From NCBI GenBank assembly GCA_020634375.1, contig JACKBX010000002.1, forward strand, positions 186,001-250,000: a stretch of 64,000 nt of DNA. Reading direction: 5' to 3'. A program made the translations under genes and the position numbers. The notes beneath the pieces were generated by a model. It was not told where the DNA came from, searched no databases, and saw nothing but the letters and a program-made list of their open reading frames with translations. Shown in pieces: positions 43,381-51,941 of this stretch (positions are counted from its first letter, which is position 1; every line of letters starts with the position of its first letter). This stretch comes from Ardenticatenaceae bacterium. Its GTDB lineage: Bacteria > Chloroflexota > Anaerolineae > Promineifilales > Promineifilaceae.

Positions 43381-44511
43381 TTATGTATGAACACGCAGCC
43401 AACGCCGCAAATGTGTCAGACCCAACGAAAAAGCCCATTGGTCGATGTTGTCTGGATGACCACCAAACGAACGCTGCGTCACAGATACGCCGCTATTGGA
43501 AGCCAATGTTACCAAAACCTGGATACCGCCTGGACTTACATTTTTATAAACGAGCAAACTCACATCGGTTTGAGTTCGCCGCAGCAGTTGGACGACAGCC
43601 AATCGACACCAACGAGTTAAATCACCGGAAGGCAACGAAATGCCTAGTGCGGTGGCAAGATCCGCACAGCTATCTGCCACCATAGCCTGAATCTGTTTGT
43701 CTGCCTCAGGCAAAGTCAGTAATGTGCCAGCAATGATATTGTTTGTATGGCATTCTGCCAACGAGAGCTGAATGCCACTTCGCCCCAATAACTGCAAAAT
43801 GACGTTTTCTAAACGGGCGCTGCCATCACCATAAATATGATCCCCCAATCGCAGCAAGATTAATTGTTTGAGTTGGGCTAATCTTTCTGCAACTTCGTGT
43901 TGTGTCTCACCTTCAGCCCAAACACGGATATTGGTTTGCCCAGCAAAAGAATCATAGGTTATGCGCGTATGCGGCTGTTGAGCTAAATCAGCTAATTGCA
44001 AGTGTGCGCTGCTCTCCACAATGCCAACAGCTCGCAGAAGCAGCCAATCAGCCACATGTTCAGGTGCTTGTTCTTCTTGAATTTTGGCACGCAAATAGGG
44101 AAGTACGGCCGTTTCCAATAAAAAGGCCATTTCCTGCCGTTCTCGCGGCAAGCAAATGACCAAACTATCATCACTCTCAAACCAACAGCCTGGCAACTGC
44201 AATGATTTATCGCCAATCACTGTTTCATACATAAGGTTGGCTGCATTTCCCTGTGCGTCCTCAGACATTTGCCGCAGCACCCCTTGCAAAACGGCTCGCT
44301 GCGCAGCGCCATCTATTGCCAAAACTACATCGGCCCGCCTGATACCGGTTTGCAAAACACTTGCAACCATGTCGGGGTCTTCCCCTACTGTTACTTTACA
44401 AGTGAGAGGAACGCGAATTTCCCGAAGGCTCCGCGATAAATGGGCGATATTCGTATCCAATACGTCTCCCACTAGTAAATCATCGCCAATACTGACAATT
44501 TCAACTTTCAT
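43381..44511 (-). CDS. Degenerate CinA-like protein
   Basis: 376 residues from ATG 44511 (44532 also possible). The N-terminal MoaB/Mog-like domain starts KVEIVSIGDDLLVGDVLDTN, as in CinA (EIISIGDELLxGxxxDTN), but where CinA has GGLGPTxDD it reads AIDGAAQRAV, so the active loop is lost. A middle COG1058-like region follows, and the C-terminal amidohydrolase domain has SLAECHTNNIIAG where pncC has the SxAESCTGG block: the catalytic serine and glycines are altered. It is therefore likely not a nicotinamide-nucleotide amidase or ADP-ribose pyrophosphatase, yet the frame is intact, pointing to a changed role. Confidence 0.7.
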   Translation of the reverse strand: MKVEIVSIGDDLLVGDVLDTNIAHLSRSLREIRVPLTCKVTVGEDPDMVASVLQTGIRRADVVLAIDGAAQRAVLQGVLRQMSEDAQGNAANLMYETVIGDKSLQLPGCWFESDDSLVICLPRERQEMAFLLETAVLPYLRAKIQEEQAPEHVADWLLLRAVGIVESSAHLQLADLAQQPHTRITYDSFAGQTNIRVWAEGETQHEVAERLAQLKQLILLRLGDHIYGDGSARLENVILQLLGRSGIQLSLAECHTNNIIAGTLLTLPEADKQIQAMVADSCADLATALGISLPSGDLTRWCRLAVVQLLRRTQTDVSLLVYKNVSPGGIQVLVTLASNSGVSVTQRSFGGHPDNIDQWAFSLGLTHLRRWLRVHT

Positions 44512-44599
44512 GGGGTTGTGTTTTTTAATCATTGTTGCAAAACAACTAGATAAACAGCGGGTAGGGCGATTCTAGCATAAAGAAAATGGGGCAGCAATC

Positions 44600-44628
44600 T
44601 TGACAAATTCGGCCAAATGTTCTACGCT
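44600..44628 (+). promoter_or_regulatory. Promoter of the recombinase-like gene
   Basis: TTGACA (44600-44605), 17-bp spacer, TACGCT (44623-44628). The -35 is perfect consensus; the -10 keeps the TA....T positions. Start codon at 44732 gives a leader of about 95 nt. Confidence 0.6.
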
Positions 44629-44731
44629 TCTCGTACCTATACGAAAGACACTGCAAAAATAACAAATAATAAAGAGAGTGAAAGAAAGAACAGTACGCTG
44701 CTCTAGTTATTTTTGAAGGAGAAGACAGTAC

Positions 44732-45700
44732 ATGAGTGATAACAAACAAAAAGATTTGTTTCCAGAAAGTTCTGCGCAAACGATGGGCAGCCAACCGCAA
44801 ACACTTTCCCGAAGCGCATCCATTCAAGCCGCTTTGGGACGCTTTGAAGTTCATATGCGGGATGAAGGGTTTGCACTTAACACCGTCAAAGCTTTTGCTA
44901 GCGATGTGCGCCTGCTGGGAAAGTATTTAGGAATTGGACAACCGGTAGGCGACATCAGCACACAAAATCTGAATGATTTTCTAAATTGGATGCTGAATGA
45001 GCGTGGTGTACCGTGCAGCCCCAAATCTTATGCCCGCCGTGTGACCACGTTGAAGGTATTCTTCAAATGGCTGCATGACACGGGCGTGCTGCCAGATGAC
45101 CCGGCAACGGCCGTTATCCAACACAGCGTCAAAAGCCCCCTCCCGGCCGTTCCCGGCGAAGAAGCACTAGAAAAAGCCCTCGCCGTTTCCATGGCGCTGC
45201 GGCAAGGCACAGAACAAGCCAAACCCGATGCCCGCCCTCGCCTGCTGCTCACCCTGCTGCTGCAAACCGCCATCAAAAAGAGTGAGGCCATGAATATTGT
45301 CCCCAACCATATTGACCGCAGCGACCCAACGCAGCCTATGATCTTCATTCGCTATGCCAACCCCCGCCTGCGCTACAAAGAGCGCCGTTTACCGCTCGAT
45401 CCCGATTGGCTACCAGTTTTAGACGAATACCTGGAACAATATGCCCCCCCAGACACCCTTTTCACCTGCACACCACGCAACCTGGAATATATCCTCAGCG
45501 ACATTGGCAGCGAAGCCGGACTAGAACAAGGCGACCTCTCCTTCGAGAACTTACGTTGGGCCTCAGCGCTGCGCGACTTTCGCAACAACGTTGAACAAGA
45601 CGACATCCGTCAAAAGCTAGGCTTATCAAAAATCACCTGGCGAGAAACAAAGGCCAAACTAGAAAAATTACTGGCAAAAGAACGCGGTGAACCAGTGTAA
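44732..45700 (+). CDS. Tyrosine-recombinase-like protein lacking catalytic residues
   Basis: 322 residues. The N-terminal SAM-like core-binding domain is good (ALGRFEVHMRDEGFALNTVKAFASDVRLLGKYL). The C-terminal part follows the XerC/D fold but the active residues are changed: box I is LLLQTAIKKSEAMNI (Arg to Lys), box II is ENLRWASALRDF instead of HxLRHTFA, and the final Tyr motif is LGLSKITWRETKAKL with no tyrosine at the expected place. It should bind DNA but not cut it. AAGGAG lies 10 nt before the ATG. No phage or element genes surround it, which argues for a domesticated chromosomal protein. Confidence 0.75.
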   Translation: MSDNKQKDLFPESSAQTMGSQPQTLSRSASIQAALGRFEVHMRDEGFALNTVKAFASDVRLLGKYLGIGQPVGDISTQNLNDFLNWMLNERGVPCSPKSYARRVTTLKVFFKWLHDTGVLPDDPATAVIQHSVKSPLPAVPGEEALEKALAVSMALRQGTEQAKPDARPRLLLTLLLQTAIKKSEAMNIVPNHIDRSDPTQPMIFIRYANPRLRYKERRLPLDPDWLPVLDEYLEQYAPPDTLFTCTPRNLEYILSDIGSEAGLEQGDLSFENLRWASALRDFRNNVEQDDIRQKLGLSKITWRETKAKLEKLLAKERGEPV

Positions 45701-45705
45701 AATGG

Positions 45706-45740
45706 GTTATCAAGATTGGCGATTGACCCATCTTGATAAC
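45706..45740. terminator. Hairpin between convergent recombinase-like and ABC permease genes
   Basis: GTTATCAAGAT (45706-45716) and its exact reverse complement (45730-45740), with flanking GGG/CCC in the loop region. No long T-run on either side. Confidence 0.55.
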
Positions 45741-45751
45741 TCAGCCCCGTA

Positions 45752-46543
45752 TCATTTCCAGCGTGTTAAAATCGTCTCCCGCTGGAAAACCTTCACACTA
45801 AAATACAAAAGCACCACATCTAGCACCCCCACCACAACGCCAAGAATCATAATAATCGTCTGGTCTATCAAGATAAACCCCACCGACTGCCCTACAATGA
45901 GCATAATCAACGGCAGCACGACTACCGCCGAAAGCTGTTCTGCCACACGGGGATCAGATACGCGGGATGACACCATCAGGGCGATGGCTACAGACATCAA
46001 CGTGAGCAAAGGGCTGTCCACAAAGATAGCAATTAGCCACAAAGGGTCTACCAAATAGGCAAAAATGGTATCCGTCACCATTAAGCGGGCACCAACTAGA
46101 TAAATGGCAAAAGAAAGCCAGGTGGCGGCAATTGCCGGTATCACGGCCGCAATCGTCTTCCCCATCACTAGCTCCCCAGTCGTAATGGGTGTTGCCAGCA
46201 ATGGTTCCAGGCTGTGCGACGTTTTTTCGCCTACGATGCTGTACGCGGCAATCGTCACTGGAATCGTCACTGGCAAAATCATCAGCATCAGCGTAAACAA
46301 ATCCAGCATATACACCTGCGCACAATCCATCTCCGACAATCCTTCGCACAATTCGCCAAAAAACTCGTCCGGCACATCATTCGAAGTCTGCGATAACTCA
46401 TCGTTCCAATTACCCATCGCCGCCAGCGTGCCCAACGGCAGCGCCACCATAATCAACGGCAAAAAAATCACGGTAAACAACACCAGGCGGTTCTTAAAAA
46501 CCTCGGCCCACTCTTTGAATACAATCGTCTTAATCTTGTCCAT
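45752..46543 (-). CDS. ABC-2 type exporter permease
   Basis: 263 residues with six hydrophobic helices. N-terminal DKIKTIVFKEWAEVFKNRL is typical of ABC-2/NatB-like permeases, followed by a large outside loop (about 45-80) and the SIVGEKTSHSLEPLLATPITTGELVMGK block that contacts the ATPase. The ATP-binding partner is the next gene upstream (46586-47494). Together they would form an exporter; the substrate is unknown. The genes are separated by a short TTAGC-type repeat (46548-46577). Confidence 0.85.
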   Translation of the reverse strand: MDKIKTIVFKEWAEVFKNRLVLFTVIFLPLIMVALPLGTLAAMGNWNDELSQTSNDVPDEFFGELCEGLSEMDCAQVYMLDLFTLMLMILPVTIPVTIAAYSIVGEKTSHSLEPLLATPITTGELVMGKTIAAVIPAIAATWLSFAIYLVGARLMVTDTIFAYLVDPLWLIAIFVDSPLLTLMSVAIALMVSSRVSDPRVAEQLSAVVVLPLIMLIVGQSVGFILIDQTIIMILGVVVGVLDVVLLYFSVKVFQRETILTRWK

Positions 46544-46585
46544 AGTTCACCATTAACAATTGACAATTAGCAATTGGCTATTTCC

Positions 46586-47494
46586 TCATCGTTCTTGCAC
46601 CAATTGCAAGTAAACATCCTCTAATGAGTGGCGCAGTTCGCCCACAAACTGAATCGCCGCGCCCTGATTGACCAGCAGACGGATGATGTCGGGGTTGTGT
46701 GTTTCCGGGTCGTCCAATGAGAGAATGAGTTTGTTATCAACAGTTTGGGTGCGTTTGATAAAGGGGAGGTTGGCAACGGCCGTTTCCCACCCCACAGCCG
46801 TCTCAGCCAGATGAAACACCACCTGCCGCCCATACATCTGCTTGCGCAGCCCCTGCGGCGTATCCACCACACGAAGCTGCGTCTTGAATACAGCCACGCG
46901 ATCACACAGGCGGTCTGCCTCATCCAAATTATGCGTGCAAATAAAAATCGTGCGCCCTTCCCCCTTCAACTCCGCGATAAAATCGCGCACCAACTTCGCC
47001 GCTTCCGGGTCTAGCCCCGACGTTGGCTCATCTAAAAAGACCACACGCGGCTCATGCAGCAGCGACCGCGCAATCGCCAGTTTTTGCCGCATCCCCTTGC
47101 TGAATGTGCCCACCGCATCGTGCCGCCGCTCCCACAAGCCCAGCATCCGCAGATACTTTTCCACCTGCCCGGCCACATCGCGCACTTCGTACAACTGCGC
47201 ATAAATGGACAGGTTGCGCTCGGCCGTCAACCGGTCATACATGCCCGGCGTCTCCGTCAGAATGCCCACGTTGCGGCGAATGTTTTGGTCATCTTTTCCC
47301 ACTTCGTAGCCAAGAATAGTGGCACGGCCGTTCGTCGGGGCAATCAAACTCGTCAACATACGCACCGTGGTCGTCTTTCCCGCGCCATTCGGTCCCAAAA
47401 AGCCAAACACCTTGCCCTCGGCAATCTGCAACGTCAAGCGGTCAACCGCCACATTATCGCCAAACCTCTTCGTCAAATTCTCTGTCGTAATCAT
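46586..47494 (-). CDS. ABC transporter ATP-binding protein (ABC-2 exporter)
   Basis: 302 residues from ATG 47494 (AGAGGG ribosome-binding site). Walker A GPNGAGKTTTVRML (about 37-50), Q-loop region ILTETPGMYDRLTAERNL, signature FSKGMRQKLAIARSLL, Walker B RVVFLDEPTSGLDPEAA and the H-loop THNLDEAD. The C-terminal tail (about 225-302) is the small domain found in NatA/DrrA-type exporters. It pairs with the permease downstream. Confidence 0.92.
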   Translation of the reverse strand: MITTENLTKRFGDNVAVDRLTLQIAEGKVFGFLGPNGAGKTTTVRMLTSLIAPTNGRATILGYEVGKDDQNIRRNVGILTETPGMYDRLTAERNLSIYAQLYEVRDVAGQVEKYLRMLGLWERRHDAVGTFSKGMRQKLAIARSLLHEPRVVFLDEPTSGLDPEAAKLVRDFIAELKGEGRTIFICTHNLDEADRLCDRVAVFKTQLRVVDTPQGLRKQMYGRQVVFHLAETAVGWETAVANLPFIKRTQTVDNKLILSLDDPETHNPDIIRLLVNQGAAIQFVGELRHSLEDVYLQLVQER

Positions 47495-47507
47495 CGCATC
47501 CCTCTTT

Positions 47508-47570
47508 AGATAGAGTGCAGAGATAGAGATAGAGGACGCCGGCATTCCACTCTATCTCTATCCTCTATCT
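47508..47570. repeat. Word-built hairpin (AGATAGAG words)
   Basis: AGATAGAGTGCAGAGATAGAGATAGAGG-type left arm (47508-47535) mirrored by ACTCTATCTCTATCCTCTATCT (47549-47570). It covers the end of the YhfC-like gene, whose last codons are repeat-derived. Confidence 0.65.
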
Positions 47571-48424
47571 TACGTGTAACGGCTATTTTCCAACGATTCC
47601 GCCGTCACGTCCATTTGCAGCGCCGGAGCGGGGCCGGGTTCCGGCAGCAGCGGCAGTTCTGGCTCGACTGGTTCCGGCGTGCGTAGGGCAAAAATGATGC
47701 CCACACTGAGCAATGCCACGCCCGCCAACGCTAGTTCGGAGATGTAGGCATTCCAGGTAACGGCCGTTACCACCGCCACCCCATTCGCCACCCCATGCAG
47801 CCCAATTGCCGCCAACAACCAACGCTTTTGCCGCCGCACAAACACCTGCATCACCAACAGCGACGCCGCCAAATGCAAACACAGCGCAAACAAGCGTTCC
47901 ACTGCCCCCAACAGAATCAAATACCAGGGCGCATTGAAAACGGCCGTCACCTGCGCCTGCACCAACGGCCACTGCTCCGCCGGAATATCCGGCATCCACA
48001 CCCCGCGATCAATCGCCGCCATCGCTACATAATTAATAGCCACCAATACCCCCAACAGCAGCGACTCAATGCCGCCGTGCCCCGCCCCCAGCATCAATCC
48101 TTTGCCCCACGTCCGCGCCTCCGTCGCCCAATAACGGTACGTCAGATACCGCGCCCCCTCCTCAAACACCCCCGACGACAACCCCAAAAATGCCGCATAA
48201 ATCAGCAAATTACCAAACACCGTCACATCTGTGGGGATGAGGGCAAATCGCTGCAACACCAACCAGTTAAAGGGAATATGCCCCACCTGCGACAAAACGA
48301 ACGTCAACGCGCCCATACCGGCCAATTCCCAGCCCGGCCTCCGCCGCGCCGCAATCCACCGCGCCAACACAATGGGCATGGCAATCATCAAAAAGGCATT
48401 GAGGAAGTAAGGCCAATAGCTCAT
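47570..48424 (-). CDS. YhfC-family intramembrane metalloprotease-like protein
   Basis: 284 residues, about eight hydrophobic helices. Family hallmarks: SSGVFEEGARYLTYRYW (about 82-98, paired glutamates and arginine), GAGHGGIESLLLG (about 114-126) and GLHGVANGVAV (about 203-213), giving Glu/His ligands like the CPBP/Abi membrane proteases. YhfC proteins are poorly characterised. The last about 30 residues are a Pro-rich tail facing the cytosol. The start codon abuts a dispersed repeat (48424-48477). Confidence 0.8.
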   Translation of the reverse strand: MSYWPYFLNAFLMIAMPIVLARWIAARRRPGWELAGMGALTFVLSQVGHIPFNWLVLQRFALIPTDVTVFGNLLIYAAFLGLSSGVFEEGARYLTYRYWATEARTWGKGLMLGAGHGGIESLLLGVLVAINYVAMAAIDRGVWMPDIPAEQWPLVQAQVTAVFNAPWYLILLGAVERLFALCLHLAASLLVMQVFVRRQKRWLLAAIGLHGVANGVAVVTAVTWNAYISELALAGVALLSVGIIFALRTPEPVEPELPLLPEPGPAPALQMDVTAESLENSRYT

Positions 48425-48477
48425 AGCGATTAGCTTTTAGCCATTAGCTTCTTGCTAACAGCTAAAAGCTAATCGCT
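48424..48477. repeat. TTAGC-family hairpin between YhfC-like and McrC-like genes
   Basis: Perfect 17-bp arms AGCGATTAGCTTTTAGC (48425-48441) and its reverse complement (48461-48477). Bases 48424-48448 are identical to 34036-34060. The right arm encodes the last residues (ERLAFSC) of the McrC-like protein. Confidence 0.85.
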
Positions 48478-49639
48478 CCAAAAACCGCTTTCCACTCATC
48501 TCCAAATCATCATCGAGAGCAAAGGTCAGGCTGCGCACATGCAAATCATCCAGCCACACATCTAACGGCCGTTCCAACCCCACCGGATACACCAACACCG
48601 CTTCACGGCAGCCCTTTGCCTTAGCATACGTCACCACCTGATTAAAGTCCGGGTTGGCCGCTTTCTCTGGCGCTTTATACTTCGTATCCAGCACCATGTG
48701 CGGGCGATTTTGCTCATCATACAGCACCAGATCAATGTCAAACTGCACCCCGGACACAGCACCCACCTGCACCCGCTCCTGCACCTGCACACGCCACGCT
48801 GCGGGCAAATGCACTTCCAGCCATGCAGCCACAAAACGCTCGTACAACTGCGCCATGTTGACGAGAAAGGGCATCATCTCCCGTTCGCCGCTGTGGTGCG
48901 TGGGGCCGGTATGCTCCAGAAAAAAGCGACAAAGAGCATGTAATGGGCGGTAATCTTCGGTCAGCCGGGTGTACGGCCGTTCCCACCATCCACCATTATC
49001 CGGCAGCACAGGCGCAGCCGCGCCCAGCAACACCCGATACGCACGGGAAACGGCCGTCGCCCCATCCCCCTCGCAGCGCCCACTGCGTGCAATCACCCCC
49101 AGCGTATACGCCAAAATCTGGTTCTCGGCAATGTCCGCCGTGAACGCCTCATAACGGCAGGTCAGGGCCACATCACCAGGACGTGGCGGATGCTGCCACT
49201 GAATCTGCCCACGCACAAAAGAGGACGGCCGTTCCCACCCCACATACGCCCGATGCAGACCCAGCCGCGCCCGATGCAATACGCGCTCCGCCAAAATCTG
49301 CGCCAACTGCGCGTAAAAGTCATCCAACGAATCCGCCGTTGTCAGCCCATCCAGCCAATGGACGCTGTGCAGGTCATGCACCCAACGCCACATTGCAAAC
49401 AGGTTGTGCAAGCTCAGTTTGGGATTTAAGCGCAAAGAAATATCTGACGTCAACGGGATACTGCCCACCCAACCCAGGCTCGTCAAGCGCCACTGCTGCC
49501 TCGTTGCCAGGCTGGGGAACTCCACCCGCAAGCAGCCCCGCCGTTGGTCATACTCGCGCCACAACAACTCACCCGCCGCATCCGGCAACTGCGTGCGCGA
49601 AACCAACAAAGGCCGATATTCCTGCAACGTCAAAATCAT
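48455..49639 (-). CDS. McrC-family restriction protein, no McrB partner
   Basis: 394 residues. The long N-terminal domain resembles McrC (LRLNPKLSLHNLFAMW as in family I.PK....L..ml.y), and the C-terminal PD-(D/E)XK nuclease is clear: QLYERFVAAWLE, SGVQFDIDLVLYD (Asp) and HMVLDTKYKAPE (DxK), followed by the QVVTYAKAKGC helix. McrBC systems restrict methylated DNA and need the GTPase McrB, which is absent on both sides (downstream YhfC-like protein, upstream epimerase). It may be an orphan, act with a distant GTPase, or have another role. C-terminus partly repeat-derived. Confidence 0.8.
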   Translation of the reverse strand: MILTLQEYRPLLVSRTQLPDAAGELLWREYDQRRGCLRVEFPSLATRQQWRLTSLGWVGSIPLTSDISLRLNPKLSLHNLFAMWRWVHDLHSVHWLDGLTTADSLDDFYAQLAQILAERVLHRARLGLHRAYVGWERPSSFVRGQIQWQHPPRPGDVALTCRYEAFTADIAENQILAYTLGVIARSGRCEGDGATAVSRAYRVLLGAAAPVLPDNGGWWERPYTRLTEDYRPLHALCRFFLEHTGPTHHSGEREMMPFLVNMAQLYERFVAAWLEVHLPAAWRVQVQERVQVGAVSGVQFDIDLVLYDEQNRPHMVLDTKYKAPEKAANPDFNQVVTYAKAKGCREAVLVYPVGLERPLDVWLDDLHVRSLTFALDDDLEMSGKRFLERLAFSC

Positions 49640-49659
49640 GCTAGAAGTCTATCAGTATT

Positions 49660-49732
49660 TCAGCGAGTCAGCATTTCAGCCTGACTACCTGCTGACCACC
49701 TGACAAGCTGACAAGCTGATTAGCTGATCAAC
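49660..49732. repeat. Word-built repeat (GTCAGC/GCTGAC words)
   Basis: CAGCGAGTCAGCATTTCAGCCTGA on the left versus several CTGACAAGCTGA words on the right, ending over the stop region of the epimerase gene. Confidence 0.5.
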
Positions 49733-50643
49733 TCCTGCAGCGCTGCTTCGGCATCTGGATAGGCAAATTCAAAGCCCAAGTTTTGCAACCCTGCGGGGAT
49801 GGCACGCTGCCCTTTCAGAACCACGTCCGCCACTTCGCCGAGCAGCAAGCGCAGGGCAAAAGCCGGTACAGGCAGATACGCGGGACGCTTCAGCACCTTG
49901 CCGAGAATCCGCCCAAATTCCTTGTTGGTTAACGGCCGTGTTGCCGCCAAATTATAAGCCCCTTGCGCATCATCATGTTCCAGCAAAAAGCGCATGGCTT
50001 GCACCGCATCATCCAGGTGAATCCAGGGCATGTATTGCCTGCCACTGCCCAGCGGCCCGCCCACAAACAGCTTAAACGGCAGCATCAGGCGCGGCAGCGC
50101 ACCACCCGCCGCACTGAGAACCACACCGGTACGCAGCAGCACGCGGCGCACACCCCATTGCTCGACAACGGCCGTTTCCGCCTCCCATTCCTGGCACAAT
50201 GCAGCTAAAAAATCATAGCCAGGGGCAGCATCGGCCCGCAAAATCTCATCCCCTCGCCCGCCATAATAGCCCACCGCCGACGCTTGCAGCAGCACACGCG
50301 GCTTATTTTCCGCCTGCGAAATGGCGGCCACCACTGCCTGCCCGGCATTAATGCGGCTCTGACGCAGCAGTTGCTTGCGCTGCGCCGTCCAACGCGCAGG
50401 CACAAAGCCCTCTCCGGCAATGCTCGCCCCGGCCAAGTTCACAATCGCTGCCGCACCATCTGCCAGGTGTCCCCAGCCAACGGCCGTGCGTGCATCCCAT
50501 TGCACCGCCCTTACACCATTTAGCAAGTCATGCCCCGCCGGATTGCGGCTGAGAACAACCACCTCGTAGCCACCTTCCGCCAAATTTTTCGCCAATCGGG
50601 AGCCAATCAGCCCTGTACCACCGGTGATAATGATGCGCCCCAT
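49720..50643 (-). CDS. TIGR01777-family NAD-dependent epimerase (SDR39U1-like)
   Basis: 307 residues. N-terminal Rossmann loop ITGGTGLIGSRLAKNL (about 6-21), VNLAGASIAG, SAVGYYGGRGDE with the SDR Tyr/Gly environment, VLLRTGVVLS and the terminal DUF1731 domain (KRPAYLPVPAFALRLLLGE). Members are widespread; some affect cell division or carotenoid metabolism, but the reaction is not established. Monocistronic here, flanked by repeats on both sides. Confidence 0.85.
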   Translation of the reverse strand: MGRIIITGGTGLIGSRLAKNLAEGGYEVVVLSRNPAGHDLLNGVRAVQWDARTAVGWGHLADGAAAIVNLAGASIAGEGFVPARWTAQRKQLLRQSRINAGQAVVAAISQAENKPRVLLQASAVGYYGGRGDEILRADAAPGYDFLAALCQEWEAETAVVEQWGVRRVLLRTGVVLSAAGGALPRLMLPFKLFVGGPLGSGRQYMPWIHLDDAVQAMRFLLEHDDAQGAYNLAATRPLTNKEFGRILGKVLKRPAYLPVPAFALRLLLGEVADVVLKGQRAIPAGLQNLGFEFAYPDAEAALQELIS

Positions 50644-50665
50644 TTCCTATTACCTCCTTCAAGAA

Positions 50666-50746
50666 AATTATTAATTGTTGAATGACTAATGAAGCTCCAC
50701 CAATAAATCCATTAATCATTCAACCATTCACCCATTAATTATTTAA
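50666..50746. repeat. Word-built hairpin (ATTAATTGTTGAATGA words)
   Basis: TTATTAATTGTTGAATGACTAATGAA mirrored by CATTAATCATTCAACCATT...CATTAATTATTTAA. Lies between the epimerase start and the citrate-synthase stop. Confidence 0.6.
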
Positions 50747-51941
50747 CAACCGGGCGTTCCCCCACATATCGCGCCCGCGGCCGAATAATCTGCCCCAGAC
50801 GATACTGCTCAATGGCATGGCCCAGCCAGCCAGCCGTACGCCCCAACGCAAACAACGTCAGCGCCGCGCCCGGCGGCAGTGCCAGGGCACGCGCCAACAC
50901 CACCAACGCAAAATCCACCGTAGCTGGCAAGCCCACGCTGGCCGCCATCTCGTCCACAAAGGCTTGCGCCAATTGGACAACCGGCGCATCAGGCGCAACG
51001 GCCGTTACTCGCTCTAACAAAAGCCGCGCCCGTGGATCCCCCGCCGCATACAGTGGATGTCCAAATCCGGGCACACCTTCCCCGCGCCGCAAATAGCTGG
51101 CAATCGTTTCCCGCACGCCCTGCATCTCCGCCTCGCGCAGCAGCGCCGCCACCCGCTCCGTAAAGCCACCATGCTTCGCCCCTTGCAGCGCCGCCAGCCC
51201 CGCCTGCACCGCACCATACGGCGTCCCCAAAGCCGAGGCCACACACCGCGCCGTGAACGACGAGACATTTAACTCGTGATCGGCGCACAAAATCAGCACC
51301 AGGTCGAACAGATCAACGGCGGCAGGGTGCGTGGGCGCCCATGCTTGCTGCAAACTTTGGGCGATGGAGGCGGCTGGTGGCTGCTTGCAGGCAACGGCCG
51401 TTAACAAGGTCAAGATCCGCGCTCCGGTTTGGGCAACGGCCGTTTCTGCCAGGTTATACGCCGCCAAATCCTGCACCGCCGCCAGCGGCAGCAGCGCCTG
51501 AAACCGTGCCATCAAAGGCAGCGCTTGCACGGCATCAGGCAAAATGACCGGCGGCGGCTGTGCCGGAAACAAGCCCGCTGTGTCAAAGTCACCCGTCCAA
51601 ATCAACGCCGCCACCTCTTCAAAAGGACGCGACTCGGCCAGCGCCAACACATCATGCCCACGATAATAGAAACGGCCGTCCGCAATTAACGTGATCGCCG
51701 ACTCCAGCAGCGGCGTGCCAAAATGCAGCGCCGACTCCACCGCCTTGGCCGGATTTTGCCGCAGATCCTTCCGCGCCAACAGTGCATCCACGTCCTCGCG
51801 GCGGTAGCGCCGCGCCCGCGTCTTGCCTGTGCCCTCCTCCGAGCGCACCAGCCCCCGGCTGACATACGCATACAAAGTAGACACGCTGATGCCTAATGCT
51901 TCTGCGGCTTCAACGGCCGTCATATACAGTCCCTCACTCAT
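50739..51941 (-). CDS. Citrate synthase-family enzyme with N-terminal helix-turn-helix domain
   Basis: 400 residues from ATG 51941 (GAGGTGG ribosome-binding site; overlaps the threonine dehydratase stop by 8 bp). Residues about 6-58 form a MerR/excisionase-like HTH: AAEALGISVSTLYAYVSRGLVRSEE and RRYRREDVDALL. Residues about 70-400 are a citrate-synthase fold with all three catalytic positions: CADHELNVSSF (His), GFGHPLY (His) and VDFALVVLA (Asp). So it may be both an enzyme (citrate or 2-methylcitrate synthase) and a DNA-binding regulator. With the threonine dehydratase it would draw 2-oxobutyrate-derived propionyl-CoA toward methylcitrate (inference). Confidence 0.85.
   Translation of the reverse strand: MSEGLYMTAVEAAEALGISVSTLYAYVSRGLVRSEEGTGKTRARRYRREDVDALLARKDLRQNPAKAVESALHFGTPLLESAITLIADGRFYYRGHDVLALAESRPFEEVAALIWTGDFDTAGLFPAQPPPVILPDAVQALPLMARFQALLPLAAVQDLAAYNLAETAVAQTGARILTLLTAVACKQPPAASIAQSLQQAWAPTHPAAVDLFDLVLILCADHELNVSSFTARCVASALGTPYGAVQAGLAALQGAKHGGFTERVAALLREAEMQGVRETIASYLRRGEGVPGFGHPLYAAGDPRARLLLERVTAVAPDAPVVQLAQAFVDEMAASVGLPATVDFALVVLARALALPPGAALTLFALGRTAGWLGHAIEQYRLGQIIRPRARYVGERPVVK

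Noticed and set aside
44732..45700. Integrase marking a prophage or integrative element
   Set aside because: Catalytic residues are missing, flanking genes are chromosomal housekeeping types, and no att-like direct repeats or tRNA junction were seen next to it.
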